Part shown: positions 19,010 through 28,406 of the stretch, one piece after another | How the letters are laid out: every line of letters starts with the position of its first letter | Numbering within the stretch: the stretch's first letter is position 1 | Source: Hydnum rufescens UP504 | Lineage: Eukaryota; Basidiomycota; Agaricomycetes; Cantharellales; Hydnaceae | Assembly (NCBI GenBank): GCA_014904985.1 | Contig: MU129289.1 | Span: forward strand, 1 to 30,631 | Length of the DNA stretch: 30,631 nt | Direction of reading: 5' to 3' | Program-made: the position numbers and the translations under genes | The notes under the pieces: generated by a model | The model's input: only the letters and a program-made list of their open reading frames with translations | The model's database searches: none | What the model was told of the DNA's origin: nothing

Positions 19010-19801
19010 CTAGGGACAGTCCTTAGCTACACCATACAGGGACTCCATGGTCCTGTCTGACTGCAGAGGTGGCTGTGTACTGCTATTCCCATCTGTTCCT
19101 TGGTGACAATGTTGTGGTGAGTGCTCATCCTTTGGAACCACCACAGCACTCAGCTGGATGTAGCCTTGGTGTAACCATGGGAGCTCATTGACATTGGTAT
19201 TGGGCCAGTGACAGGACTGTTGTGTGACTTTGTAGTTAGGCCAGGGTTCCCATAGTGAGTTCCATATTATAGCTTGGCTATGCCCCTTGCTCTTAGCTGG
19301 AACTGTTTCGAATGTTGGTTGCACATGGCTGGTAGACAACTGTATACTCAGGCATGGAGTTTGACCTTGATCACATGTTTTGGACAGTTTGAGTTTGTGT
19401 GGACATCCCCGGACAGGGCTCACAGCCTCAAGGAAGGCTTGAAATTGGGCCATAGGAGACCCATTCCCTTCATGAATGGCTGGGTGTAGGGTTCCCAAAA
19501 AGGCTATGGGTCTGATACTTGATATGAAGTCCCATTTGTCCTGGTAAGGATCCCTCATGTTGTCGCTGCATCCATGGGCTACCATGATTTTGATAGGGCA
19601 GCTGGACCTTGTGACCTTCACCTTGAAGGCTCTTTTCACATCACCCTGGATGTTTGTACATTTGGAGGAAGACTGGGTTCTTTCCATTGGCAGATCCAGG
19701 TGTTTCAACAGCTTCTGTTCACCTCTTGGATTCACACCTTCCCTGTGCATGATCCCTAAGATTATCTCTTTAGGAAGAACTTCTCCACTGTGTTTGGACA
19801 T
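19010..19801 (-). pseudogene. C2-like segment related to the HECT block
   Basis: A 263-codon minus-strand frame. DVKRAFKVKVTRSSCPIKIM, then HGCSDNMRDPYQDKWDF resembles a C2 domain strand pattern ending in the D-P-x-W/Y turn. The part DPYQDKWDFISSI...IHEGNGSPMAQFQA aligns with SPYLGEDDFMSRT...IHRGNESPTIQLLA at the start of the HECT copy B frame (23285 downwards). It is therefore a relative of the sequence preceding HECT. The tail (LPWLHQGYIQLSAVVVPKDE) resembles nothing I can name. No HECT domain follows. The frame is open, but the rest of the gene is missing, so I treat it as a fragment. The C2 call is tentative. Confidence 0.4.
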
Positions 19802-20090
19802 TCAGCAGGGTTTGACAAGAATCTTCAATATCTGGGACATATCATCCAAGGTCCACATCACTTTGCATCTAAATCGTACTGTTGACCTTGCATGCTGGGG
19901 CGAACTCATATGAGGTTCACTTTCCTTATTTGTGCAAGGACCTGGTAGTTGTAGATTCAGTCAGCCTACTATTCACAAGTCCTGTGGTTCCTGTTGTGGA
20001 AGATAAAAACATCCAGTATCAGAAAATGCAAAATCACACCACTCCCAGCCTTTGGATGATCACATGACCAATTGTGAAATTAATTATGGC
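19802..20090. other. Unassigned stretch
   Basis: No gene or repeat that I can support. It joins the C2-like block to the CpG-containing tandem repeat. Confidence 0.4.
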
Positions 20091-20099
20091 TATGCACAG

Positions 20100-20488
20100 A
20101 AATCGAATTCATCCTATAACTCCGTCAGTTTTAATCAGAGAGGTATGCACATATAACTCCTGGAAAGCCACGATTCACACCTTTCTAATGGTACCAAACA
20201 CAAGTCGAACGGACCAAAACTGCACTCTCCAGGTCAATTTAACTATCAAAATCAGGGATTTCCAGTAAAAAACGAATTTCTCTGTCAGTTCACATCCAGT
20301 CTTCTCATAATAACCGCGCCTGAAAAGATATAAAAAGTCCGCATCCGACGGTACCAAGCACACAAAGAACAGATCAAAACTGAACTCTACAGAACAATAT
20401 TACTATCAGAATCAACACCCATCAGTATTTTACAAATTTCTCTGTCAGTTCGTATCCAATATTCTTGGAACCACCACTCCCAGAAAGC
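20100..20488 (+). repeat. About 163-bp tandem repeat, two and a half copies, CpG-containing
   Basis: GGTACCAAACACAAG at 20190 and GGTACCAAGCACACAAAG at about 20351 are followed by ACCAAAACTG/ATCAAAACTG, then AATTTCTCTGTCAGTTC at about 20273 and 20437, a period of 161-164 bp. A third, weaker start is ACTCCGTCAGTTTTAATC at about 20118. Unlike most of the window it keeps several CG dinucleotides (CCGCGCC, TCCGACGG). Confidence 0.7.
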
Positions 20489-21244
20489 TGTTAGAAATAT
20501 GCATCGAATTATACCAAGATCATCTATTACGGATGCAAACTGCTGTTTCTGCATCAAATCCCATCCCATGCACTTGTCCTCATTATCAACCAGCAACAAA
20601 ACACCTTAACCATTGGACTATGCTCAAATTAATCTCCAGAACCCGGAGATATCCCTTCATTTTGCCTCCCAGAATGCTCCACATGGTCAGTGACCTCATG
20701 CTCCAAGCATTCCACATGCTCAGCAAATTGGTGACATCACCCCTTCTATGATTTCTTTTGTTCTCTTATGCATGACTCACCTATGACACATCTATGACAT
20801 CACCCTTCCATGATTTCTTTTGTTCTCTTTATGCATGACTCACCTATGACTCATATCTTCACTTTTCTCTTGTTCTCACCTATGACTCACATATGACTCA
20901 CCCATGAGGGAGTCATTTTCTTTAAACACAGCCACCTCCAGAAAGGTATAAAAGCTGGTAGATTTCCTGTATCCCCACACAATCATCTCCTCTCTGGAAA
21001 TCATCACTGTCAACCACTGTCAACTTTTCTGCTTGCCTCTGAAGAACAGTCTATCTATAAGCCATCTGGAGCTAAGTCATCTTCAAGGTTGTTGAGACAA
21101 AGCCACTGGTAGCCCTCTACGCAAATCACTAAAGCCAAGGATAGTTGCAGGACCTAAGGTTAGAGTTGCTGGACATCCAAGGAAAAGTAAGCATAATGAA
21201 ATATGAATCAGGTTTTGAAGAAAGAAGAAAGAAACATACTAACA
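20489..21244 (+). mobile_element. Candidate solo LTR, 756 bp
   Basis: Begins TGTTAG and ends CTAACA. It has a good TATA box (GGTATAAAAGC, about 20945) followed by a C/T-rich leader, the layout of a fungal LTR promoter. TGACTCACCTATGAC-like words recur at 20770-20910 and could be activator sites. The flanks AAAGC and AGACT do not form a target-site duplication, so the right boundary may be wrong. Confidence 0.35.
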
Positions 21245-21357
21245 AGACTAACCAAGCACTGACCAGCCTGTAACTCACAGATATCCACATTTTGACCAGG
21301 AGAATGTAAACAAGAATACACAAATATCAGTAAATGAACCAACACAACACAAACAAT

Positions 21358-21476
21358 GTATAAGCCTTTCAACAAGCATCCCAGATGTATAAGCCTTTCC
21401 ATAAGCATCCCACATGATGTATAAGCCTTCCTACAAGCATCCCCTATGTATAAGCCTTTCTACAAGCATCCCAGAC
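21358..21476 (+). repeat. Minisatellite of about 30 bp, four units
   Basis: TGTATAAGCC starts at 21358, 21386, 21419 and 21447. Each is followed by TTTC...ACAAGCATCCC or a close variant. Spacings are 28, 33 and 28 bp. Confidence 0.85.
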
Positions 21477-21599
21477 AATATATCATTGACTACTGCTAGT
21501 CCATATCCCATCCTATTCTCCACTGAACACCATACACATCTTTCAGAGTGTGATCAACCATTGAAGCAAACCAACCCAACAAATAACAACAGAAATACA

Positions 21600-22430
21600 G
21601 TCTCCCATCTACTCACTGGCTGAACCAGATTTTGATTTGACAGTCATTGGAGCTCCCAACCCTTCTTCTATACCATTCATGTTCTTCTGGGCCCATGGCT
21701 TTTCCTTCAAGTTCAAAGTGATAATGGCTATTTGGACTGGTTACATTGCCCAGACGCCCCACAGCTTCCTTTGGAAGTGGAAGGGGTTGTGTGCTGTTGC
21801 CCCATCCTGCAGGTTTGTTCAAGACCTCAGTCCAAGCTCGTTGGCTAGGTACCTCTGACACATCCTTGTGCATTTGTAAGATCCTGAGATCATCAGGGTC
21901 AGACTGAAGACAGTCCCAAGATGGCTGTATAGTGACTGGCCCTCATTCCCCCCAATTGCAGAGATACTTGGCTGGCCTTTGTGTAACTGTGGAAAGCCAG
22001 GGGAGTTTTGCTGCAATAAGTCCCAGATCAATATTCAGGCTCCTTCAGGTCCCTCACTTCTGGTTGAAGCAGCTTGTGCCTCTCATGTCTGGCTCTTCTG
22101 AGAGAGTTGTAGATGAGTATCTATTCAGACTTGTCAATGGGGTGTTGGGAATTTCAGATGTATCGTTTGACTTAGGTCATGTTTTTTGGAGGCTCTAAAT
22201 GGTCTGGACTTATAAAGACATTCTCAGCTGTGCTGATGTTCAGATTCCTTTACAATAGATCCTAGTTCTAGTCTCTGGCCAGACCTGGGCATACAAATTC
22301 CAGTGGGCGCTAAAGGCTGAACCTTGTTGGACCTATACTTCTGCCCAGTGGCAGTGTATTGAATGCTCACATAATCCAGAATCCAGGACCTACACCATAT
22401 GCCACAAGTGGGCCCAAACCTGGCTTGTAG
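21600..22430 (-). pseudogene. Decayed coding sequence downstream of HECT copy B
   Basis: On the minus strand short open pieces follow one another in different frames, for example ILIYNSLRRARHERHKLL (about 22110-22060), GTVFSLTLMISGSYK (about 21910) and HFELEGKAMGPEEHEWYRRR (about 21730). They are interrupted by stops, several of them TGA. I do not recognise them. They may be the start of another gene of the same series. Confidence 0.3.
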
Positions 22431-23285
22431 TCATAGATATCCAATGTCATTCCACTCTGTCTGTGGATAAGGACTCTGTGTCAGTCTTGTGTGTGACTCG
22501 AACTTCACAGTAATGAATGCACTAGACAACTGCCAAGTGTTACTCCACATCTCCTTTTGTGACTCCTTAGAAGATTCATTATGGTTTCTGGCAGCAAGTA
22601 TTTGTGATGTCCCAGTGGTGAATTGCAGCAACCAAGATTTGCGCTTGGTGGGCCAGCTTTGAATTACCTGCTGGAATTCCCAATAGTCTATGAGCTTTGT
22701 CCGGTTGCTGATATTGATATCAGACAGGCCACCAATAAAGAGTTTGAACTCATGTTTGTCAAAGACATTCATGAGCTCTTGCATGGTAAGCTCGTTAAAT
22801 CCAGACATAATGGTGTCCAATAATCCATATGTGCAATGTGAAATATGGTATTCCATAACAGTCTCAAAGACAAGATTGACAGTGTCATTTTCCAAAATCC
22901 AGGTCACATTACCAAAGAGACCTGTATCAATACTCTCAAGGTTCAAGAGTGTAATACCTCTCTTTAGGATCATTTTGTAGACACTGCTAACAAGGTAGGT
23001 ATCCATGGATCGTCGGTGGTAGAGAATCAAATCAAGGCATCTTTGGATGAGTTTAACCTGGCTTCCTAAAGCTGTATGCTTGATAGGAGTCATGTGGGAT
23101 CTGGGTGATCTAACAACCTTCAGGGGTTTTTGTCTGGCTTGGGGTAAGTTTTTGTCTGTTGTACCTCGAACAGGTACAGCCAGAAGTTGAATAGTAGGAG
23201 ACTCATTCCCTCTGTGAATGGAGGAACATAATGTTCTCAAGCAAGCAGTAAGTGTGGTCCTTGACATGAAGTCATCTTCGCCCAA
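22431..23285 (-). pseudogene. Rsp5/NEDD4-like HECT ubiquitin ligase fragment, copy B
   Basis: A 284-codon minus-strand frame. Residues 78-228 align with the HECT domain of Rsp5-like E3 ligases: RCLDLILYHRRSMDTYLVSS, then KMILKRGITLLNLESID, FGNVTWILENDT, MSGFNELTMQELMNVFD, KLFIGGLSDINI and LLQFTTGTSQI, the last close to the family's LLQFTTGTSR. Intact enzymes pass ubiquitin from an E2 to a catalytic Cys in the C-lobe, inside an SHTCFNRLDLPPY-like motif. Here the corresponding place has SHTRLTQSPYP, so the Cys is replaced by Arg if that alignment is right. The strand between WILENDT and GFNEL is shortened, and the WFWK-type segment is replaced by EFQQVIQSW. Residues 1-45 are C2-like. WW domains are not seen. 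Catalytically dead; decayed despite the open frame. Confidence 0.7.
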
Positions 23286-23589
23286 GTAAGGGGATCTTGC
23301 ATCACCACTGTGCCCTGAACTAGGAGCTGTAGCAGTTTTATCACTCCATTCTACCCACAGGTGGCAGTCTCACAACAAGTACTCATCTCTTCCAAGACCA
23401 ACAGTTTTGTGGTTTTGATGATCCCATACTAGGACCTCTTGAGACCTTCAGGTCACATTCGTCCAGTCGTTATGAACAGATAACCCAGAATTACAAACCC
23501 CTGCACCTTGGTAATCCTTTGGTCACAGACCTATCCTGCATGCGAGTCTGATCTCAGTGGCCCTTTCGCTAGTAATATCAACTCTAGTT

Positions 23590-23876
23590 GGCTTTGTTGC
23601 ATTGTGTGGAAACACTGTGGACTCAATTGATCACAGAGATGGCTGTGTAATGAGACCCATAGGCAATACATTTTGAAGCCCATTCTTGTAACAGTTCCAG
23701 GCTGTGGCGAAGCTTAAATGATCTATATCATACACATTGTCTTGAATCAGGCTGCCAAACTTGTAATCCCACTTAGGTTTGGCCCTGTACATCCTCGTGA
23801 GGCTGTCTTCATCATATCTCAACTCTTCACACAATTTGGGACCTGGAATCTGTTCCATTGGATCAGATCCACTCAT
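23590..23876 (-). pseudogene. Linker shared by both HECT copies, copy B
   Basis: NCYKNGLQNVLPMGLITQPSL, a stop, then SIESTVFPHNAT aligns with NWYEDRFQDVLLMSFITPLSLW...IESTVIPYNAT in 25319-25897. The two places sit at corresponding positions upstream of HECT copies B and A, which supports a duplicated gene. No function is inferred. Confidence 0.45.
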
Positions 23877-24189
23877 GGAAGTGGCTGTGTGGTGTCACTC
23901 CATTCTGCTTGTAGGCAAGAACTCCATGACAAGTTCTCATTTTTCTTGGTTGCATGGATGATTGGCAGGCTATGGTCTACAGGCGAACTCAGGGCTGTGG
24001 TCAAGGCTAGTAGTCCAAATCTGGCCTTATCACCTTGGGGAGCTGATCCTGAGTGCCTTCATGCATTACACAGGGTCAGACTTGTGCACAACCCGAATTT
24101 TGCAGCAAGGAATAACCATCAGGTGTCACTCCATGTCCCTTTTTGTGACTTCCTAGACAATTTATCACAGTTCTTGATGATAAATATTT

Positions 24190-24730
24190 GTGACGTTCCA
24201 GTGGTGAATTGCAGCAGCCAAGATTCTCATTCAACAACCTGGCTTTGAATGACCTGCCAGAACCACAGGAAGATCTCATTGTTCATCTCATATTCCTGGT
24301 AATCTATGGACTCTGTCTGGTCCTTGGCCCCAATATCAGACATACCACCAATGGGGAGTTTGGGGTCATGCTCATTAAGGGCATTAGTAAACTCTTGGGG
24401 GGTAAGCTCGCCAGATCCAGGCAGGGAGGTGTTGAATTCCTTGTGTGCTCAATGCTCGTCACAGCACTCAATGATGGTCTCAATGTTCTCTTCATTATTT
24501 TCCTCAGTGGCAGGTACATCAGCACCCCCTGATTTGAGCTCAATAGTAACTGTTCCATTGAAATGACCTTCAGAGATGGTGAATGTTTTGAAGATGATAT
24601 TCACAGTGTCCTTTCCCAAAAGCCAGGTCATGTCACAAAAAAGGTCTACATCCATACTCTTAGGGTTGGGGAGTGTGATCCTTCTTTCTGGGATCATCTT
24701 GTAGGATCTGGCAACACAGTAGGCATCCAA
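24190..24730 (-). pseudogene. Rsp5/NEDD4-like HECT ubiquitin ligase fragment, copy A
   Basis: In the minus-strand frame from 24730, MDAYCVARSYKMIPERRITL and KSMDVDLFCDMTWLLGKDT match the HECT N-lobe, and GHFNGTVTIELKSGGADVP with EENN the strand before the hinge. After a TGA (about 24451) the same frame continues with FNTSLPGSGELTPQEFTNAL, KLPIGGMSDIGAKDQ, IDYQEYEMNNEIFLWFWQVI, a second TGA (about 24236) and LLQFTTGTSQI at about 24200. Copy A keeps the DYxxY...WFW segment that copy B has lost. The Cys-containing SHTCFN motif beyond TGTS is not recognisable. Homologous points in copies A and B are about 1586 bp apart, which indicates tandem duplication. Confidence 0.72.
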
Positions 24731-25318
24731 GAATCATCAATGAAAGATAACCTGACCGAGACACCTTCCAATGGACTTGAAGTAGCTTCCCAGGGGTTCT
24801 CGTCTGGATCCTACAGTTGCCCTGAGCTTCATCTCAACTGCTGCAGGTTTTACCCCATTGTCATCAGTCTTGTTGCTCCGGGACATTGGGACTAGGGTGC
24901 TTATGGTTTGACTTCCTCAATTTTGACAGGCAAATGATACTGAGGACCCGGAAGAGGCTCATGGACAAGACTTCATATTCAGGCCTGTGCTTACACCAGG
25001 ATTACAGGTCCTTGTATACTGACAGACACCTGGTTGTGGATCCCAGGACTCATCATTAGTCTTATTGCCCTTGATACCCCTTTCAGGCCCATATTTATGC
25101 TCAGGTCCAGTCTTACATGTGTGGAAAGTACCCTTGATTCCTATACTTTGAGCAGCCATACAGTCCATGAGCTGGGGGCTGTGCTCTTGGGGCATTTTCA
25201 CTTGTGAGAATGGTGGCATTACATCATCACTCCGGTTTGCTTGCAGGGGATAGTCTTGCATTGAGAGTTTGTGTTTTCCAACAGCAATAGTACTTGTAAT
25301 TATGACCCAACCTTCAAC
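24731..25318. other. Decayed stretch between HECT copy A and its upstream linker
   Basis: A minus-strand frame at 24959-25261 (Lys/Pro/His-rich, PPFSQVKMPQEHSPQLMDC) shows no recognised domain. No repeat structure is seen. Confidence 0.35.
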
Positions 25319-25897
25319 TCATGCGGATTTTGCCATTGACTCAAGTTTCACAGACACAAACATCCTAACTAGCTTGTCTTTGTTTAGTTCGAGTTTCAGG
25401 GCACTATCACAAGGTTTTCTTGTCCCAATCATTGAGAAGCTACACCCAGTATCAGCAGTTTTACTGTCCAGTAGATCTATGGTGTAGTCTGTTCGACGGT
25501 AGTAGGCTTTACCTCTAACCAGCATGATCCTTTGGTGTAGTTTACAGTCTTGTTTATCATGATTGTCCCTAATGGGATTTGAGCTTGTTGCATTGTATGG
25601 AATCACTGTGGACTCAATCAACCATAGAGACAGTGGTGTAATGAAACTCATAAGCAGCACATCTTGAAACCTGTCCTCGTACCAGTTCCGTGCATCTGTA
25701 CTACTTGGGACACTTGGGGAACCATTGCACAGCATATGCTCACCATTCCTGGCTATGGCCATGCTTGTAGTCATAATGAAATGTTGCGGTTGTGAGGATC
25801 TCTCTATCCACTTGGGTTTTATGGTCCTGGATGAGTCAGACAGTTCACTCTGTCTAGACTCTAGGATACCATTCATGAATATGGCAGTAGCATCCAC
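25319..25897 (-). pseudogene. Upstream linker of HECT copy A (unrecognised)
   Basis: A 192-codon open minus-strand frame without an obvious domain. Its central part, RNWYEDRFQDVLLMSFITPL then IESTVIPYNAT, has a diverged twin at 23590-23876 ahead of HECT copy B. The C-terminal part alternates hydrophobic and charged residues (YTIDLLDSKTADTG, ALKLELNKDKLVRMFVSVKL), a beta-rich pattern that a C2 domain could have, but I cannot prove this. It is likely part of the same gene as the HECT segment below it, separated by decay or introns. Confidence 0.4.
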
Positions 25898-26384
25898 TCA
25901 GTGAGTCATAGGAGCCCTGATTGACCCAGACTCATCATACTGAGATTTCATGGCTTTGTTTAATTGCAGAAGTGACTGCATTACACTGTAACCCCATCCT
26001 ATCTGTAGCTGAGGGTTTCACAGTGTATGTCCATCCCTTCAGATGGTGGCAATGCATGCAATCCTGGCCAGGTTCTTGATTCCCATAGATATTGCAGGTC
26101 TAGGTAGGACAATCAGTGTCACCTCTTGAAGTAATCTGTGGCCTTGTCCACCATAGGCTGTTTGTGAGGGTGATCGGGCTGTGGAACCCTTTCCCTGGCC
26201 TATGGTTCATCCCCTCATGAGTGCAGCTTGTGTAGACATGTATGACAGGCTTGCTTGCATGTTGATGACCATTCTGTTGGAATACATCCTTATGGGACAT
26301 TGGGAACCCAATGTCACCCAAATCAGGTCAAGGGCAGTCCTGTGATGTCATTTTATGATTGGGCAAGGATCCTTGCACAAAGTC
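25898..26384 (-). pseudogene. Decayed minus-strand coding between U1 copy 2 and the HECT block
   Basis: Short frames such as 26321-26100 (MSHKDVFQQNGHQHASKP) and the piece WTYTVKPSATDRMGLQCNAV (about 26020) occur with stops between them. The latter is loosely similar to the tail of the 19010-19801 frame. No domain is recognised. Confidence 0.3.
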
Positions 26385-27202
26385 TCATAATGCACCATGG
26401 CAATACTTCTTGGTTTTGGTTGATGGATTGGGGATATGGGACATGTTCAATGAACCTTGGACATTACCACTAGATGGTTCTGTTCCAATCATTGTGAGTG
26501 TCAATATGAAGTTAGTAGTTTTGTCCTTTGAACGTTCAGAGGGGGACAATTCCATGGTTGATGAGGCTGGAACCCCTAGCATAGTGGCAACAGGATCCCC
26601 TTTCACTGACAGTCTAGCTGCTTGGACTTCCTTTGCTACCAGTTGAGCCAGTCCAAAGTCTACATCCTGAGATATACCTGGAGGACTGTAGATTCCCTTG
26701 ATGGCAGCATGGCTCCTTCGAGCTAAGGCTGGTCCCTTTGGATAGGAAGCCAATATGTTTGAGGCATCCCAAAGGTGACATCTTGCCTGGGAGACTGTAA
26801 GTTGGAGCCAGTTCAAGGTGGGAAATCTGGCTGTGAGGTTGGACTTCTCAAGATTGCATGGTCTGGGCCTGTAGTCATCACTAGCAGTAGTTTCATGGGA
26901 TGAGGAGATTTCCTGGACAACTTCCCCTAGAATGACTCTGCACTGCCAGATAGTGTGTGCCAGTGCTGGGTCTAGCTTGTAGTGAACAGACCCCATACGG
27001 AAGTCATGTACAACCCAATTGAGGAAGTTGGTTGAGTCCACATCTAAGCCATAGAGTAACCAGTTGAGCCAGGTGGAGATGATCTTTACAGCCCAGGATG
27101 GGCTGTACTTGTTGCCTCATTTGAGTGAAGTACAGATAGTCTCACATAATCGAGATAAGAGACAAACAGGCTCAAGTCCTACAGGCTTCACACACTTTTT
27201 TA

Positions 27203-27255
27203 GGGGAGTAGCCACCCTTCTTGAGGTATCCACCCAACTTGAGAGGGGGCTAGGA
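27203..27255 (-). repeat. VDTSRR-type motif repeat, copy 2
   Basis: Same 50-bp class as 12194-12247. It encodes PSPLSSWVDTSRRVATPLKK on the minus strand. Confidence 0.8.
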
Positions 27256-27342
27256 GTTCCATTTGTGAACAGCTTGTGGGCTTGTTCAGAAACAGACATT
27301 CCAGGTGACAGATCCCTGATGGATGGGAGAGCATATTTGTTA

Positions 27343-27396
27343 AGGGGAGTGGCCACCCTTCTTGAGGTATCCACCCTGCAAGGCAGGGGGTTAGGC
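27343..27396 (-). repeat. VDTSRR-type motif repeat, copy 3
   Basis: Same class, about 140 bp from copy 2. It encodes NPLPCRVDTSRRVATPLNK on the minus strand. The DNA identity with copy 2 is highest over CCACCCTTCTTGAGGTATCC. Confidence 0.8.
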
Positions 27397-27935
27397 AGCT
27401 GATTCCCATAAGTGGAAGAGGACATTAGAGGCTGAGCTGTTGAGGATCTGGAGGTGCTCTTGCCAATGTTTGAATTGCGAATATTTGCATCCAAGGGTGT
27501 GCAGAAGGAGGAAGAGGGTGCCAAGTTTGAACCATGGGAAGTCCTGTAGGGACCTGCCAATGGAGTTCTTACACACTCCACCAGTGTTAATTCAGTCATA
27601 TCTGAATTAAGGAGTGGGGAGGGACCAGAGGTTGGAGGAGGTTCCAGATCCAATGGATTAGTCCAGTCCTTGGGACTAAGACTGTTCCAGCTAGCCTGAC
27701 AGGCTAGTAGTTCCTGGAGGGTTAGGGTTTCTATGCCCACTAGGGCAAAGTAAGAGGGTTTAGTCATAAGGCTGGGAGTCACACAGTGTGTAGTGCATAA
27801 TCAACAGGTCTGCAACTCTATGAGATGGACAGTTGATGGTGGTAGAAAAGATACATTCCTTTGGGCATTGCCATGGCTTTTCCCTTACAGCTTATGTAAC
27901 TAATAAAGACTATCTAAGTAACATGGCAATTCCTG

Positions 27936-27977
27936 GGGCAGCACCAAACTCCCTGTGGGAGAAGCTTCCCACCAGTT
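27936..27977 (-). repeat. 42-bp leader repeat, copy 2
   Basis: Near-identical to 18501-18542. It lies upstream of the U1 copy 2 start on -. Confidence 0.85.
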
Positions 27978-28127
27978 TAGGGTAGAAAATGAGAGAGAAG
28001 GGAATCAAAGGGTTCTAGCTACTAGGGAGCCAACCCCTTGATCCATAAGTCTACCAAAGTGGCTTAAGGGACTTTGACACCACTAACAAATAGGAAAGGG
28101 AGGTCCTTTGAGTTTCAAAGATGGCAA

Positions 28128-28348
28128 GTTAAAATCAAAGAATCAGGGAACAGAGCTGCTGATATAAAAAAAAGTTTAAAAAAAACTGGGGTCTGTATCA
28201 GCCCTTGGTTAGGATAAAGTAAGGCTGGATTCAACATTAGAGTTAAAATCAGAGAATTAGGGAAAGGTGTTGCTGATGTAAAGAAATGTTTTTAAAAAGG
28301 ATTTAGGTTGGTCCATTGTTGAGATAAGGCTGGATTCAATGTTAGATA
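28128..28348 (+). repeat. Tandem duplication of about 114 bp
   Basis: GTTAAAATCAAAGAATCAGGGAA-like sequence starts at 28128 and again at 28242. Each copy passes through GCTGATRTAAA and ends in GGCTGGATTCAA...TTAGA. Diverged, and no gene is seen. Confidence 0.75.
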
Positions 28349-28406
28349 ATGGAAAGAACAATTTTGGGGCAGGGGAAGCTTCACAGGTAAGTCATCAATA
28401 TGGATA

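Larger units (their letters stand above)
26385..27782 (-). pseudogene. U1 family protein, copy 2 (unrecognised)
   Basis: Two long minus-strand frames, 27782-27117 and 27041-26385, belong together. The first opens with MTKPSYFALVGIETLTLQEL, contains DMTELTLVECVRT (identical in copy 1), and two copies of VDTSRRVATPL followed by NK or KK in a Ser/Pro-rich, probably disordered region. The second has LLYGLDVDSTNFLNWVV (just above 27041), HYKLDPALAHTIWQCRVIL and a long helical, charged part (GLAQLVAKEVQAARLS). This block aligns with copy 1. A stop and a frame change near 27117-27041 separate the two parts; an intron is possible. HECT-related sequence follows on the same strand, so a U1 plus C2 plus HECT protein is conceivable but not shown. 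A 42-bp leader repeat lies 154-195 bp upstream. Confidence 0.5.

Noticed and set aside
8474..24730. A functional link between the RPB1 tail and Rsp5-like HECT fragments
   Set aside because: Rsp5 is known in yeast to ubiquitinate RPB1, but both are dead fragments 13 kb apart in different element contexts. Co-occurrence by chance is the simpler view.
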